Shown piece after piece: positions 9,450 through 19,914 of a DNA stretch of 51,928 bases (its first letter is position 1; each line of letters opens with the position of its first letter). The notes under the pieces were generated by a model. That model was not told where the DNA came from. It worked only from the letters and a program-made list of their open reading frames with translations, and searched no databases. The translations under genes were made by a program, and so were the position numbers. This DNA comes from Enterobacterales bacterium (GTDB taxonomy: Bacteria > Pseudomonadota > Gammaproteobacteria > Enterobacterales > Enterobacteriaceae), in contig JAATGH010000330.1 of assembly GCA_015654745.1 (NCBI GenBank), positions 1 to 51,928 on the forward strand. Direction: 5' to 3'.

Positions 9450-10370
9450 TCAGCCGAAACTGTTTTGCCCGGATAATCTTAAGAGCTCATCGACAATAAA
9501 ACGAACGCCGGGCAGCAAGTGGCGCGAACGCGGCCAAATCACGTTCAGTTCAGTCGGCGCCGGCGCAAGCTCCGGCAGTACGGGGGTCAGTTTCCCATCG
9601 GCAATAAAAGATCGCAGCAATAACTCCGGGAACTGCACTATCCCGGCGCCCGCAATACACGCATCGATCATGGCATCACCATCGCTGATCTGATGGAAAG
9701 GCGAAGGGTTGAATCTTATATCCCGATCGTCAGCGCCTTTTATTAACCAATTAAGCGGCGCTCCCCCTCGCCAAGCCATGATACATCGGTGTTGGTGCAG
9801 GTCTTCGAGCGTTTGGGGAACGCCATAACGGGCCAGATACGCAGGCGAGGCGCAGAGTATCAGATGCTGTTCATTGAGCTTGCGTGCAACCAAATCCGGA
9901 TTGTTGTTCATTGCACCGAATCGAATGGCCAGGTCGAAACCGGCATCCAGCGGGTCAATCACCTTGTCATTAAAGGTAATGGTCAGTCTCAAATGAGGAT
10001 AACGTTCGGTCATCCCCAGTAAAATGGGCATCATAAGCGAACGGCCAAATGCGGCGGGCATATCAATTCGCACCGTACCACAAGGCTCCGTTAGCTTGGC
10101 GCGTAAAGACAGCTCAGCGGCATTAAGGATTTCCAGCGCGCTAATGCAGCTCGTCAGGTAGGCTTCGCCCTCGGTGGTCAGGCTTAACTTTCGGGTTGTG
10201 CGATGAAACAGCGGGGTTCCCAGCTTTTCTTCAAGGCCGCGAATGCTTTTGCCCATGGCTGATTTGGTTATTCCCATCGCCTGCGCGGCGGCGGTGAAAC
10301 TTTGCGCACTCGCTGCGGCGACAAAATAGGTTATCTCTTTCAGCGTGTCGGCAAGCAATATTGGTATCAT
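9450..10370 (-). CDS. LysR-family transcriptional regulator
   Basis: About 306 residues from the ATG at 10370; an in-frame GTG at 10430 would add 20 residues, and neither start has a clear ribosome binding site. The N-terminal winged HTH is typical: ITYFVAAASAQSFTAAAQAM, TKSAMGKSIRGLEEKLG, LFHRTTRKLSLTTEG. The remainder is the two-lobed substrate-binding domain, with FGRSLMMPIL and LDAGFDLAIRFG of the CrgA/PecT-like group. The inducer is unknown. It follows the aldo/keto reductase gene by about 155 bases and precedes tautomerase copy 2, all on the minus strand, so these are likely targets. Confidence 0.88.
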   Translation of the reverse strand: MIPILLADTLKEITYFVAAASAQSFTAAAQAMGITKSAMGKSIRGLEEKLGTPLFHRTTRKLSLTTEGEAYLTSCISALEILNAAELSLRAKLTEPCGTVRIDMPAAFGRSLMMPILLGMTERYPHLRLTITFNDKVIDPLDAGFDLAIRFGAMNNNPDLVARKLNEQHLILCASPAYLARYGVPQTLEDLHQHRCIMAWRGGAPLNWLIKGADDRDIRFNPSPFHQISDGDAMIDACIAGAGIVQFPELLLRSFIADGKLTPVLPELAPAPTELNVIWPRSRHLLPGVRFIVDELLRLSGQNSFG

Positions 10371-10526
10371 CAGGGTGAGTTTAAAACCATTATCCGAGTG
10401 AGGCTGATAGAGTAACCAAAATATCCGCACATAAAAATAGTGTAAGCGTGATTCGTCGTTGAAGGGTATTGACAGGGGAGACCCGCCTTGGGCAGGTCGT
10501 CCGCGGAATGTAGGCTGGTCAGGTTA

Positions 10527-11870
<1,344 letters not shown>

Positions 11871-12623
11871 TTGGCTACCAAGCAACATGCCAGCAAAAAA
11901 CACGATAAGCTGTTTCTCGATCTTGTATCCACGTTGGCGGTCACCGATCCAGAACTTATCGAGACCTGTGAAAACGTTGCCTTTGCCGATCTGCCGAGTC
12001 ACGGCAATCTGGATAAACGCACCCGGCTGATGGCGCAGCTCGCGTCGATGATTTCCTGCCAGGCCCTGAGCGAATATCGGATTATGGCCGGCGCCGCCCT
12101 CACCGCCGGAATCACCCCGGTTGAAGTAAAAGAAATTGTTTACCAGGCCGTGCCGTACGTGGGCATGGCCAAGGTCTTAGACTTTATCCATGCCACCAAC
12201 GATATTCTTAAGGAACGGGGCATCGGACTCCCGCTGCCCGGCCAGTCCACCACCACCCCCGAGGACCGCGCGGAAAGAGGCTTGGCAGTGCAGAAAAAGA
12301 TCATTGGCAGCGACATAGTGGACCAGCTTTATGCCGCCTCACCCGCCGATCAGCTTCATATCCAGCATTACCTGTCGGCGAACTGCTTTGGTGACAATTA
12401 TACCCGCAACGGCATTGACGTTCCTACTCGCGAGCTGCTTACCCTGAGCATGCTGGTGTCACTCGGCGGCTGCGACGCGCAGGTCAGAGGCCACGTGGCG
12501 GCAAATATCAACGTTGGCAACGACCGCGCCCGAATGATCGATATGTTAACCCAGCTGCTGCCGTTTATTGGCTATCCGCGCACGCTCAACGGGCTGCGGG
12601 CGGTCGATGAGATAACCGCATAA
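11871..12623 (+). CDS. Carboxymuconolactone decarboxylase (CMD/AhpD-fold) family protein
   Basis: 250 residues with two tandem CMD domains. The first spans about 35-115 (LDKRTRLMAQLASMISCQ, AGITPVEVKEIVYQAVPYVG) and the second about 160-245 (PTRELLTLSMLVSLGGCDAQVRGHV, LPFIGYPRTLNGL). The start is TTG at 11871, chosen because AGGAGA lies 7 bases upstream and the frame matches the family N-terminus. CMD proteins are decarboxylases or AhpD-like peroxidase partners. The second domain keeps the GGCDAQ cysteine but lacks a clear CxxC, so AhpD-type redox activity is unlikely. It heads a rightward run with the broken SDR and the zinc alcohol dehydrogenase. Confidence 0.85.
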   Translation: MATKQHASKKHDKLFLDLVSTLAVTDPELIETCENVAFADLPSHGNLDKRTRLMAQLASMISCQALSEYRIMAGAALTAGITPVEVKEIVYQAVPYVGMAKVLDFIHATNDILKERGIGLPLPGQSTTTPEDRAERGLAVQKKIIGSDIVDQLYAASPADQLHIQHYLSANCFGDNYTRNGIDVPTRELLTLSMLVSLGGCDAQVRGHVAANINVGNDRARMIDMLTQLLPFIGYPRTLNGLRAVDEITA

Positions 12624-12722
12624 ACATACTAGCCGTTATCAGATAAACCGGGCCGGAGTGTCTTTCACCTTAGCGGCGGAGGGACCCCCCGCTTACGCTT
12701 GTCTTTATCAGGAGAATGTATC

Positions 12723-13565
12723 ATGTCACACCGCACATGGCTTATCACCGGAGTCAGCAGCGGTTTCGGCCGCGAGCTCAGTACCCAATTGCTTGCGCGC
12801 GGCGACAGCGTCGTCGGCACGGTCCGCGACCCGGCAAAGATCACCGATCTGCTCGAGGGCTATCCCGCGACCTTCCGCGCTGAAATACTTGACGTGACCA
12901 ATACCGCCGCGGTTCAAGAGATGGTCGGACGCGTATTCGCGCGGCTCGGACGCATTGACGTGGTTATCAGCAACGCCGGTTACGGTCTGTTTGGCGCGGC
13001 CTAAGAGTTGTCGGACCAGCAGGTGGAACAGATGATCGCGACCAATCTGGTCGGGTCGATCCAGCTGATTCGCGCTTCGCTGCCGCATCTTCGCGCCCAG
13101 GGTGGCGGACGCGTCATCCAGATCTCGTCCTATGGCGGCCAGGTCGCCTTCCCGGGCAACTCGATGTATCACGCGACGAAATGGGGTATCGAAGGCTTTG
13201 TCGAGGCGATGGCGCAGGAAGTCGCCCCTTTGGGTATCGGCATGACCATCGTCGAACCGGGTGGCGCGCGCACTGAATTTCGCTACGGCAGCGCCCAGAT
13301 AGCCGAGCGGATGCCCGTCTACGACACAACGCCGGCACACAGCTTCTTGAAAATGCTTGATCCTAAAAACGGCATGGCCCCCGGAGATCCGGTGCGTATG
13401 GCCGCGCGTATTATCGAAAGTGTCGATATCGAGCCGGCGCCCATGCGCATAGTACTGGGTTCGATGGCGCTGGAAAGCACGATAAGTACGTTACGCCAGC
13501 GCCTTGCCGACTTTGAAAAACAGACTGACCAGGCCGCCTCCACTGATTTCCCACCGGGAGAATAG
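12723..13565 (+). pseudogene. Short-chain dehydrogenase/reductase with one in-frame stop
   Basis: Reading from the ATG at 12723 (after AGGAGAATG), the frame encodes a full-length classical SDR of about 280 residues except for one TAA at 13002-13004, codon 94. Both sides keep SDR motifs in the same frame: GVSSGFGRE (residues 10-18), DVVISNAGYG before the stop, then VIQISS and the catalytic pair Y149 and K153 (MYHATKWG) after it. The codon was probably GAA, so a single G-to-T change would restore it. No frameshift or deletion is seen, so inactivation is recent, a sequencing error, or read through. An internal TTG at 13008 could start the second part, but that would lack the NAD(P) site. Confidence 0.85.
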
Positions 13566-13706
13566 CGTTCTCCCGGACGATAACCGAGGTTCAATCATCA
13601 TATCGACATAGCTTATTAATAGAGGTGCGAACGGTCTTTATACCAAACGGAGCATGACCTTTACGCATTCTGTTTCCCAACGGATTTAGAACACTGGAGT
13701 TTACCA

Positions 13707-14753
13707 ATGAAAACAACCGGATACGCGGCCATGAGTCCCACTACTCCGCTATTGCCTTATGAATTCGAACGGCGCGCGTTACGCCCCAATGACGTCGCTA
13801 TGGAAATCCTCTTTTGCGGCGTATGCCATTCGGATCTTCACACGGCGCATAACGATTGGGGCTGGACCACTTTTCCTATTGTTCCCGGCCATGAAATTAT
13901 CGGCCGCGTGACCGACGTCGGTCCCGACGTCACCCGCTACAAAGTGGGCGACCCGGTGGCCGTCGGCTGTATGGTGGACAGTTGTATGGAGTGCGATCAA
14001 TGCCATAAAGGCGAAGAGCAGCTCTGTCGGGAAGGCAATACCGGGACCTACTGTGGCCTGGACCGCATTACCCATGAACCGACTCAAGGCGGCTACTCCA
14101 AACATTTGGTGGTGCGTGAAGAGTTTGTGCTGCGTGTGCCGGATGGGTTGGATCTCTCCCGCGCGGCGCCACTCCTGTGCGCCGGCATCACGACCTACTC
14201 GCCGCTGCGCACCTGGAACGTCGGGCCGGGTAGCCGGGTCGGCGTGATTGGCCTCGGCGGATTGGGCCACATGGCGGTTAAGCTGGCGGTCGGCTTGGGC
14301 GCGGACGTTACTGTCCTGAGCCGTAGCAAAAACAAGGAGGCCGATGCCCTAGCCCTGGGCGCCAACCGTCTGCTGGTCTCCTCGGATGACGGAGAGATGG
14401 CTCGGGCGGCGGCCGGATTCGACTTGATTATTGACACCGTGCCGGTCAAGCACGACCTTAATCCCTATATGCCGCTACTGGATATCGACGGTACCCTGGT
14501 TTTGGTGGGACAGGTTGGACCGCTCGCTGAACCGAGCACAGTGCCGTTGATCCTGGGCCGACGCCGGATTGCCGGCTCCCCCATCGGCGGCATTGCCGAA
14601 ACCCAAGAGATGCTCGACTTCTGTGCGAAGAAAAACATCCTGCCCGACTGCGAGATGATCCGCATGGACCAGATAAACGACGCGTTCGAGCGCATGGAAC
14701 AGGCGGATGTACATTATCGTTTTGTGATTGATATGTCCTCGTTGCCTGCCTAA
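13707..14753 (+). CDS. Zinc-dependent NAD(P)-dependent alcohol/aldehyde reductase (YahK-like, CAD family)
   Basis: 348 residues. Catalytic-zinc ligands C40, H62 and C158 and structural-zinc ligands C93, C96, C99 and C107 are all present. The Rossmann motif GLGGLGH lies near 187-193. The motifs GVCHSDLHT, PGHEIIGRV and YCGLDRITHEPTQGGYS place it in the YahK/cinnamyl-alcohol-dehydrogenase group, broad NADPH-dependent aldehyde reductases. ATG at 13707; no strong ribosome binding site is seen (ACTGGAGTTTACCA). It follows the broken SDR by 141 bases and is followed by an MFS remnant on the other strand. The symbol yahK is plausible but orthology cannot be proved here. Confidence 0.9.
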   Translation: MKTTGYAAMSPTTPLLPYEFERRALRPNDVAMEILFCGVCHSDLHTAHNDWGWTTFPIVPGHEIIGRVTDVGPDVTRYKVGDPVAVGCMVDSCMECDQCHKGEEQLCREGNTGTYCGLDRITHEPTQGGYSKHLVVREEFVLRVPDGLDLSRAAPLLCAGITTYSPLRTWNVGPGSRVGVIGLGGLGHMAVKLAVGLGADVTVLSRSKNKEADALALGANRLLVSSDDGEMARAAAGFDLIIDTVPVKHDLNPYMPLLDIDGTLVLVGQVGPLAEPSTVPLILGRRRIAGSPIGGIAETQEMLDFCAKKNILPDCEMIRMDQINDAFERMEQADVHYRFVIDMSSLPA

Positions 14754-14759
14754 AGCGTC

Positions 14760-15060
14760 CTATCGCATATCCGTGTCGGTAATAACATCACTCCACCATC
14801 AATGGAGTGATGTCCTTTGTCATTCACGCGTAAGATAACCAATATCAAAAAAATACCGTGCCAAGAGGCCACCCCGATAATTTGTCCGCCGCGTAGCGAG
14901 CCAATACCGGCGCCCATAGCCTGAAATACCCGCCAAAAGACAATTTGTGTAATAGTCCGGGACAGCGCGCAGCCAATGGAACCGATCGTAAACGGCGCCA
15001 TTCCGATGGACAGCGGCAAATGCCGCCCCAGGGATGGCCAATCCGCCTGCGTTCCGCCGA
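14760..15060 (-). pseudogene. Bcr/CflA-type MFS drug transporter remnant
   Basis: A minus-strand frame gives FTIGSIGCALSRTITQIVFW and then RVFQAMGAGIG, which match transmembrane helices 2-4 of Bcr/CflA-family multidrug transporters (consensus 'FxLGSxxCALAxSIxxLIxxRxxQAxGA'). After this the frame jumps to unrelated sequence with a WHGIFLILV stretch. Only about 80 of roughly 400 residues remain, with no start codon or ribosome binding site. The gene is dead; intact members export drugs by proton antiport. Confidence 0.65.
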
Positions 15061-15110
15061 AGCGTTAGGATTATCACTTTTTTAAGTGCCGGCACGGAAA
15101 CCGAAGCCAC

Positions 15111-15965
15111 TCAGCCCGATTGGGCTACCGGTCTACGTTGTGTAACAGCAACGCCGACCAGGGCGGTCAGTCCCCCAACAACCAGCATCGGGGTAAGTCG
15201 ATCGCCAAGGAACAATACGCTCGACATTGTCGCAAATACCGGCATCAGCAGACCGAATGGCGCAACACGGCCCATTGAGCACTGAGCAATTAGCCAGAAC
15301 CACAAACCAAACCCGACGATTCCGCCGAACAATACGGTATAAACCAGCGCCAGCCAGCCATATACATCTGCCGTTGCAAAGGATAGCAATTGGCCTCGTT
15401 CGAGTATCAACGAGGTGATCATGATCTGGGGCACCGAAAAGAGTGACATCCATGCTACCAGCATCAATGAGTTGAACGGGCCGTAACGCTTGGTCAAGAC
15501 ATTGCCAAACGCATAAGCAAAGGCGGACACGGCGATAAGCACGCTGGCAATAGCGTTCACCGATATGCCGCCCGAAGCAGCGGCAACACCGATGAAGGCA
15601 AGCGAGACGCCGGTCGCGGTGCGCAATGATGGCCGTTCACCCAACATCGGCCATGATAGGAGAATGATGAAAGGCGTGGCCAGTTGATAAGCAACGGCCG
15701 TAACGGTTCCTGTCCCGAGCCCAAGGCCGATATAGAATAAACCGAAATTCAGGGCGCTGAGAAATACCGATATTGCCAGGATCGGCCCCAGCTGCCTGCG
15801 TGTGGGTCTGGCCACGAATGGAATAAGCAGCAGCGCCATGGCCAGGAAACGAAGTCCGAGAAAAAAAAGGGGCGGAAACTCCGCGAGGCCGAGCTTGATG
15901 ACCACGAACTGATAGCCCCAGAGCAAGGGAACGAGCACAGCACAAATCATCTGGAACGGCGACAT
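15111..15965 (-). CDS. EamA/DMT-family transporter
   Basis: 284 residues with about ten hydrophobic helices in two EamA repeats (about 5-135 and 145-280). The signature PLLWGYQFVVIKLGL opens the first repeat. YedA/RhaT/YdcZ-superfamily members export amino acids, metabolites or toxic compounds. AAGGTAATTT before the ATG is a good ribosome binding site. A GACC-N4-GGTC operator lies 14 bases upstream of the ATG (15979-15990), matching one at the neighbouring tetR gene, so the TetR protein probably represses this exporter. The substrate cannot be read from the sequence. Confidence 0.88.
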   Translation of the reverse strand: MSPFQMICAVLVPLLWGYQFVVIKLGLAEFPPLFFLGLRFLAMALLLIPFVARPTRRQLGPILAISVFLSALNFGLFYIGLGLGTGTVTAVAYQLATPFIILLSWPMLGERPSLRTATGVSLAFIGVAAASGGISVNAIASVLIAVSAFAYAFGNVLTKRYGPFNSLMLVAWMSLFSVPQIMITSLILERGQLLSFATADVYGWLALVYTVLFGGIVGFGLWFWLIAQCSMGRVAPFGLLMPVFATMSSVLFLGDRLTPMLVVGGLTALVGVAVTQRRPVAQSG

Positions 15966-15978
15966 AAATTACCTTCAA

Positions 15979-15990
15979 GACCGTTTGGTC
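15979..15990. promoter_or_regulatory. Candidate TetR operator upstream of the EamA exporter
   Basis: GACCGTTTGGTC is a GACC-N4-GGTC inverted repeat located between the exporter start codon and its upstream region. The same half-sites occur at 16661-16672. It resembles the E. coli NemR box (TAGACC-N4-GGTCTA). Confidence 0.6.
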
Positions 15991-16032
15991 CATAAATAAA
16001 CGTACCTAAATAGCTTGAGGCCGATGAATGCC

Positions 16033-16656
16033 TTAGCCTATGAGCCGGTCGAGCAGAATTTCAACCGTTGTCTGCATCGTGGCGCGAGCCGGAGATGTCT
16101 TGCCGACCACCCGCAGACCCTCGACCAGGCAAACCAGCAAGCGCGCGGCGCTCGCGGGCTCGACGTTTTTTGCCAACTCACCGGTTTGCTGCGCGCGCGT
16201 CAACGCGACGGTCAGTCGAGCTTCCAATGCTCGGAAAAATTTGGCGATCCGCTCATTTACTTCACTATCCTGAGCGGATAGTTCCATCGTTGTCGCCACG
16301 ACCAGGCAACCGCGTTTGCCGTTGGCGCCGCTCGTACGATCGACATATCCCGCTAGACAGACCCGTAGACCCGCCAGTGCGCTCCTTGATGAATCGAGTT
16401 CGGCATCGAGTCGCGCCAGCGCGTCTGCGATATACCGATCAAGGGCACGGAGAAATAGCCCGTGCTTGTCGCCAAATGCGGCATAGAGACTACCGCGAGA
16501 AAGCCTCGTCGCCGCCAACAGATCGGGGAGCGTAGTGCCGTGATAACCGCTCGACCAGAAGACATCCATCGCACGCTCGATGGCGGCGTCAATATCAAAA
16601 CTTCGCGGGCGGCCACGAGGCGACGGGCGAGATATGTAGTGTTCCATGCCGTTCAT
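16033..16656 (-). CDS. TetR-family regulator of the adjacent EamA exporter
   Basis: 207 residues from the ATG at 16656; an ATG at 16647 is also possible, and a longer frame to 16740 would cover the operator, so it is disfavoured. N-terminal TetR HTH: AIERAMDVFWSSGYHGTTLP, TRLSRGSLYAAFGDKHGLF. The C-terminal domain has KRGCLVVATTMEL with C117 at the place of the reactive cysteine of NemR (SGCLTVK). That and the NemR-like operator directly in front of its start suggest sensing of electrophiles, though overall identity to NemR is low by eye. It is a leftward gene upstream of the exporter, which probably gives autoregulation plus exporter control. Confidence 0.85.
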   Translation of the reverse strand: MNGMEHYISRPSPRGRPRSFDIDAAIERAMDVFWSSGYHGTTLPDLLAATRLSRGSLYAAFGDKHGLFLRALDRYIADALARLDAELDSSRSALAGLRVCLAGYVDRTSGANGKRGCLVVATTMELSAQDSEVNERIAKFFRALEARLTVALTRAQQTGELAKNVEPASAARLLVCLVEGLRVVGKTSPARATMQTTVEILLDRLIG

Positions 16657-16659
16657 TCT

Positions 16660-16673
16660 AGACCAAATGGTCT
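16660..16673. promoter_or_regulatory. Candidate autoregulatory TetR operator (NemR-box-like)
   Basis: AGACCAAATGGTCT is a palindrome with half-sites AGACC/GGTCT and a four-base spacer. With the flanking bases it reads TAGACCAAATGGTCTT, matching 11 of the 12 fixed positions of the NemR box as I recall it. It lies immediately upstream of the tetR start at 16656. Confidence 0.65.
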
Positions 16674-16823
16674 TTAAATTCAAGCCTGGCTTATTCACCG
16701 GGAATAGTGCCCATCGTTCAGATTGATAATGACTAACCATAGCCGGTTAAAGCATTTATGAAACCTCCACCCCGCCGGTAAGATAAATAAACATGTATCC
16801 ATTCATTACCGGAGAAATATTTC

Positions 16824-17795
16824 ATGGCTCGGTTCAAAACCCTGGCGGCCGGTCTCGTTCTATTGATGTCGGGAGTCGTTAATGCTGATGACAATGTTAA
16901 ATTTCCCGTTAAAGCGGTTAAAATTATCGTGCCGGTTGCGGCCGGCGGAAGTGCCGACAAACTGACCCGCGTATTGGCGGAGAAACTCAGTGAAAAATGG
17001 GGGCAACCGGTGGTCGTGGAAAACGTCACCGGCGCCAGTGGTACCATTGGCAGCGCCAAGGTGGCTAAAGCACCCCACGATGGTTACACCTTGCTGCAAA
17101 CCGGTGAGGCATTAACCCTTAACGCCCTATTATTCAAAAAATTACCCTACGATTCCGCCACTGCCTTTACGCCGGTGATTAAAGCGGTGGTCAATCCGCA
17201 AATCCTGGTGGTGAATCCCACCGTTGGCATCGATACCTTTGAACGGTATGTGGCCGTTACCCGGGAAAAACCCGGCACCCTTAGTCTCGGGCTGCCCACC
17301 AACGGCGGCATCGCCCAGATCGCCCATGAAATGCTTAATCAGCGGACCGGCGGCAAGGTTACCTATATTCCCTATCCCGGCGGCGGTCCGGCGGCGCTGG
17401 ATGTTATTGCCGGCCATACCAACGCCACGCTGATTACCCTGGCGGCGGTCACCGAATATGTTAAAAGCGGCAGGTTAAAAGCGCTGGCGGTGACCACCTC
17501 GTATCGTTCGACCGCATTGCCCGACGTACCGACCATGGCCGAGTCCGGCCAACCGGGTTTTAGCGTGGAAAGCTGGCAGGGTTATCTGGCGCCGGCCGGC
17601 ACGCCGCCGGCCGTGATTACCCAATTGAACCATGACTTTGCCGAGGTGCTGCGTTCAAACGACGTTAGGCGCCAATTGGAAAGTTTGGGTTACGGCGTTA
17701 AGGCCAGCACACCGCAGGAATTAGCCGAGACGCTGAAAAGCGATCTGTCGCGTTATGGCAAAATCGTCAACGACGCGGGCATCAGCATTCAATAA
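16824..17795 (+). CDS. Tripartite tricarboxylate transporter substrate-binding protein (TctC/Bug family)
   Basis: 323 residues. Signal peptide MARFKTLAAGLVLLMSGVVNA with cleavage before DDN sends it to the periplasm. The mature protein shows Bug-family landmarks: VPVAAGGSADKLTRVLAEKL near 38-57, VENVTGASGTIGSAKVAKA, YPGGGPAALDVIAGHTN near 185-200, and DVPTMAESGQPGFSVESW. TctC proteins deliver carboxylates such as citrate, tartrate or nicotinate to TctAB; the ligand is unknown here. ATG at 16824 follows CCGGAGAAATATTTC. It is first of a tctC-tctB-tctA operon with gaps of 33 and 9 bases. Confidence 0.92.
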   Translation: MARFKTLAAGLVLLMSGVVNADDNVKFPVKAVKIIVPVAAGGSADKLTRVLAEKLSEKWGQPVVVENVTGASGTIGSAKVAKAPHDGYTLLQTGEALTLNALLFKKLPYDSATAFTPVIKAVVNPQILVVNPTVGIDTFERYVAVTREKPGTLSLGLPTNGGIAQIAHEMLNQRTGGKVTYIPYPGGGPAALDVIAGHTNATLITLAAVTEYVKSGRLKALAVTTSYRSTALPDVPTMAESGQPGFSVESWQGYLAPAGTPPAVITQLNHDFAEVLRSNDVRRQLESLGYGVKASTPQELAETLKSDLSRYGKIVNDAGISIQ

Positions 17796-17828
17796 TGCCT
17801 ATCGGAGTTAACCGTCAAAGGACGCAGA

Positions 17829-18341
17829 ATGGATAATGTCCCTGCTTTCAACACCGCCGCGGCGCGGCGCGTTCGCGTGCCGGTCATCCGTCATCCTCAG
17901 GATTTCTGGTCCGGCTGGTTTTTTTTAATCGTCGGCGGTGGTTTTAGCGGATTGGCGAACCAATACCCGATCGGTAGCGCATCACGCATGGGGGCGGGAT
18001 TTTTGCCGCTGATCCTGGGCGCGCTGCTGGCGCTATTCGGGCTTCTAACCATGATGACATCGCTCTCCCGCCGCGAACGCGTGCGCGCGCCGCTATCATG
18101 GCGGCCGGAGAAAGTCGTGTGGATATTGGGCGCGGCCACGGTGTTCGCGCTGCTGCTTGAACCCGCGGGGTTGGCGGTTTCACTGCTGCTGCTGGTGATT
18201 ATTTCCAGTAAAGCCAGCGATCGGTTCACCCTAATGGGCACCCTTGCCAATGCAGCGGTACTGATAGCGTTGAATGTCGCGCTGTTTATTTGGGGCCTGG
18301 ATCAGCTGATCCCGGTGTGGCCAGCACTTCTTTCCCATTAA
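17829..18341 (+). CDS. Tripartite tricarboxylate transporter small membrane subunit TctB
   Basis: 170 residues with four predicted membrane helices: about 25-45 (FWSGWFFLIVGGGFSGLA), 55-75, 98-120 and 135-160. This is the TctB size and topology. The motif IGSASRMGAGFLPLILGALL is the conserved TctB segment after helix 1. The subunit pairs with TctA in the inner membrane to make the secondary, binding-protein-dependent transporter. Start ATG at 17829 after AAAGGACGCAGA. The next gene begins 9 bases after its stop. Confidence 0.9.
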   Translation: MDNVPAFNTAAARRVRVPVIRHPQDFWSGWFFLIVGGGFSGLANQYPIGSASRMGAGFLPLILGALLALFGLLTMMTSLSRRERVRAPLSWRPEKVVWILGAATVFALLLEPAGLAVSLLLLVIISSKASDRFTLMGTLANAAVLIALNVALFIWGLDQLIPVWPALLSH

Positions 18342-18350
18342 GGCTTTGCT

Positions 18351-19850
18351 ATGGCGTTATTAGCGCATCTGGCGCTGGGTTTCAGTACCGCGTTGTCTTG
18401 GGAAAACCTGCTTTACTGCTTTGTCGGCTGTACTCTGGGCACCTTGGTCGGCGTGCTGCCCGGTTTGGGTCCGGTGGCGGCAATCGCCATGCTGTTGCCG
18501 GCAACCTATGCCCTGCCGCCGGAAGCGGCGCTCATCATGCTGGCCGGTATTTATTATGGCGCGCAGTACGGCGGCTCCACCACCGCCATACTGCTGAACA
18601 TCCCCGGCGAATCCGCCTCGGTGGTCACGACCATCGATGGCCATCAAATGGCACGCCAAGGCCGGGCGGGCGTGGCTCTGGCCACCTCGGCCATAGGATC
18701 GTTCTTTGCCGGCAGCGTCGCCACGTTGGTACTGGCGGCCTTTGCCATTCCGCTTACGGAATTCGCCTTTCGCTTCGGTCCGGCCGAATACTTTTCGCTG
18801 ATGTTCCTGGGGCTTATCGGCGCTGTGGTGTTGTCGTCCGGATCGCTTATCAAAGCGCTGGCCATGATAGTGCTGGGATTGCTGCTAGGCCTGGTGGGTA
18901 CCGATATCAATTCCGGCGCCCAGCGTTTTACCCTGAATATTCCGGAGCTTTCGGACGGGCTGAGCTTTGTCGCGCTGGCGATGGGCATCTTCGGTTTTGC
19001 CGAGATCATCCGCAATTTAGAGGACAACCACGGTAAGGCGGCAGAGGTCAGTAAAATCGCGTCCCTGTGGCCGAATAAGCGCGACTTCACCCGCATGAGG
19101 CCCGCCATCTATCGCGGCACGCTGCTTGGCTCGGTATTGGGATTATTACCCGGCGGCGGGGCAACGCTGGCCTCCTTCTCGGCTTATGCCCTGGAGAAAA
19201 AAATCAGTAAATACCGCGCCGAGTTCGGCCATGGCGCCATCGAGGGAGTGGCGGGACCGGAAGCGGCAAACAATGCGGCGGCACAAACTTCGTTTATCCC
19301 TTTACTGACGTTGGGCATTCCCTCCAACGCCGTGATGGCGCTGATGGTGGGGGCAATGATGATCCACGATATTCAGCCGGGTCCCCAGGTGATGACCCAT
19401 AACCCGGCGTTATTTTGGGGATTATTGGCCTCGATGTGGATCGGTAACCTGATGCTGGTGATCCTCAACCTGCCGTTGATCGGCCTATGGGCCAGCCTAC
19501 TGCGCATCCCCTATCGTTATCTCTATCCGGCGATCCTGGTGTTTTGCTGTATTGGGGTGTATTCGGTACAAAATGCCGTGTTTGACGTGTTTGAAGCCAT
19601 CGGTTTTGGCCTGTTGGGATATATTTTATTAAAACTGGACTGTGAACCCGCTCCGCTATTGATGGGATTCGTTCTGGGTCCGCTATTGGAAGAGTATTTC
19701 CGGCGCGCCCTTTTATTATCCCATGGCGATTTGAGCACCTTCGTGACGCGTCCGCTCTCGCTTGCGCTGCTGGCGGCGGCGGCCGGACTGCTCTTGTTGG
19801 TCACGCTTCCGTCCATCAAACGCACCCGGCAGGACGCGTTCCGGGAATAG
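18351..19850 (+). CDS. Tripartite tricarboxylate transporter large membrane subunit TctA
   Basis: 499 residues, about 12 membrane helices, standard TctA length. Conserved features: [20 protein letters not shown] near 30-50, [20 protein letters not shown] near 65-85, and [20 protein letters not shown] in the second half, followed by [29 protein letters not shown] (around residues 300-330, signature given in part). It is the main translocation subunit, driven by a proton or sodium gradient. A regulatory TctDE pair is not adjacent. Confidence 0.93.
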   Translation: MALLAHLALGFSTALSWENLLYCFVGCTLGTLVGVLPGLGPVAAIAMLLPATYALPPEAALIMLAGIYYGAQYGGSTTAILLNIPGESASVVTTIDGHQMARQGRAGVALATSAIGSFFAGSVATLVLAAFAIPLTEFAFRFGPAEYFSLMFLGLIGAVVLSSGSLIKALAMIVLGLLLGLVGTDINSGAQRFTLNIPELSDGLSFVALAMGIFGFAEIIRNLEDNHGKAAEVSKIASLWPNKRDFTRMRPAIYRGTLLGSVLGLLPGGGATLASFSAYALEKKISKYRAEFGHGAIEGVAGPEAANNAAAQTSFIPLLTLGIPSNAVMALMVGAMMIHDIQPGPQVMTHNPALFWGLLASMWIGNLMLVILNLPLIGLWASLLRIPYRYLYPAILVFCCIGVYSVQNAVFDVFEAIGFGLLGYILLKLDCEPAPLLMGFVLGPLLEEYFRRALLLSHGDLSTFVTRPLSLALLAAAAGLLLLVTLPSIKRTRQDAFRE

Positions 19851-19914
19851 CGTGATACTTGAGGCGCAAAGGCAAAACGTGATGTTGAAAATCTGCAACC
19901 CATCGAGGTATTAA

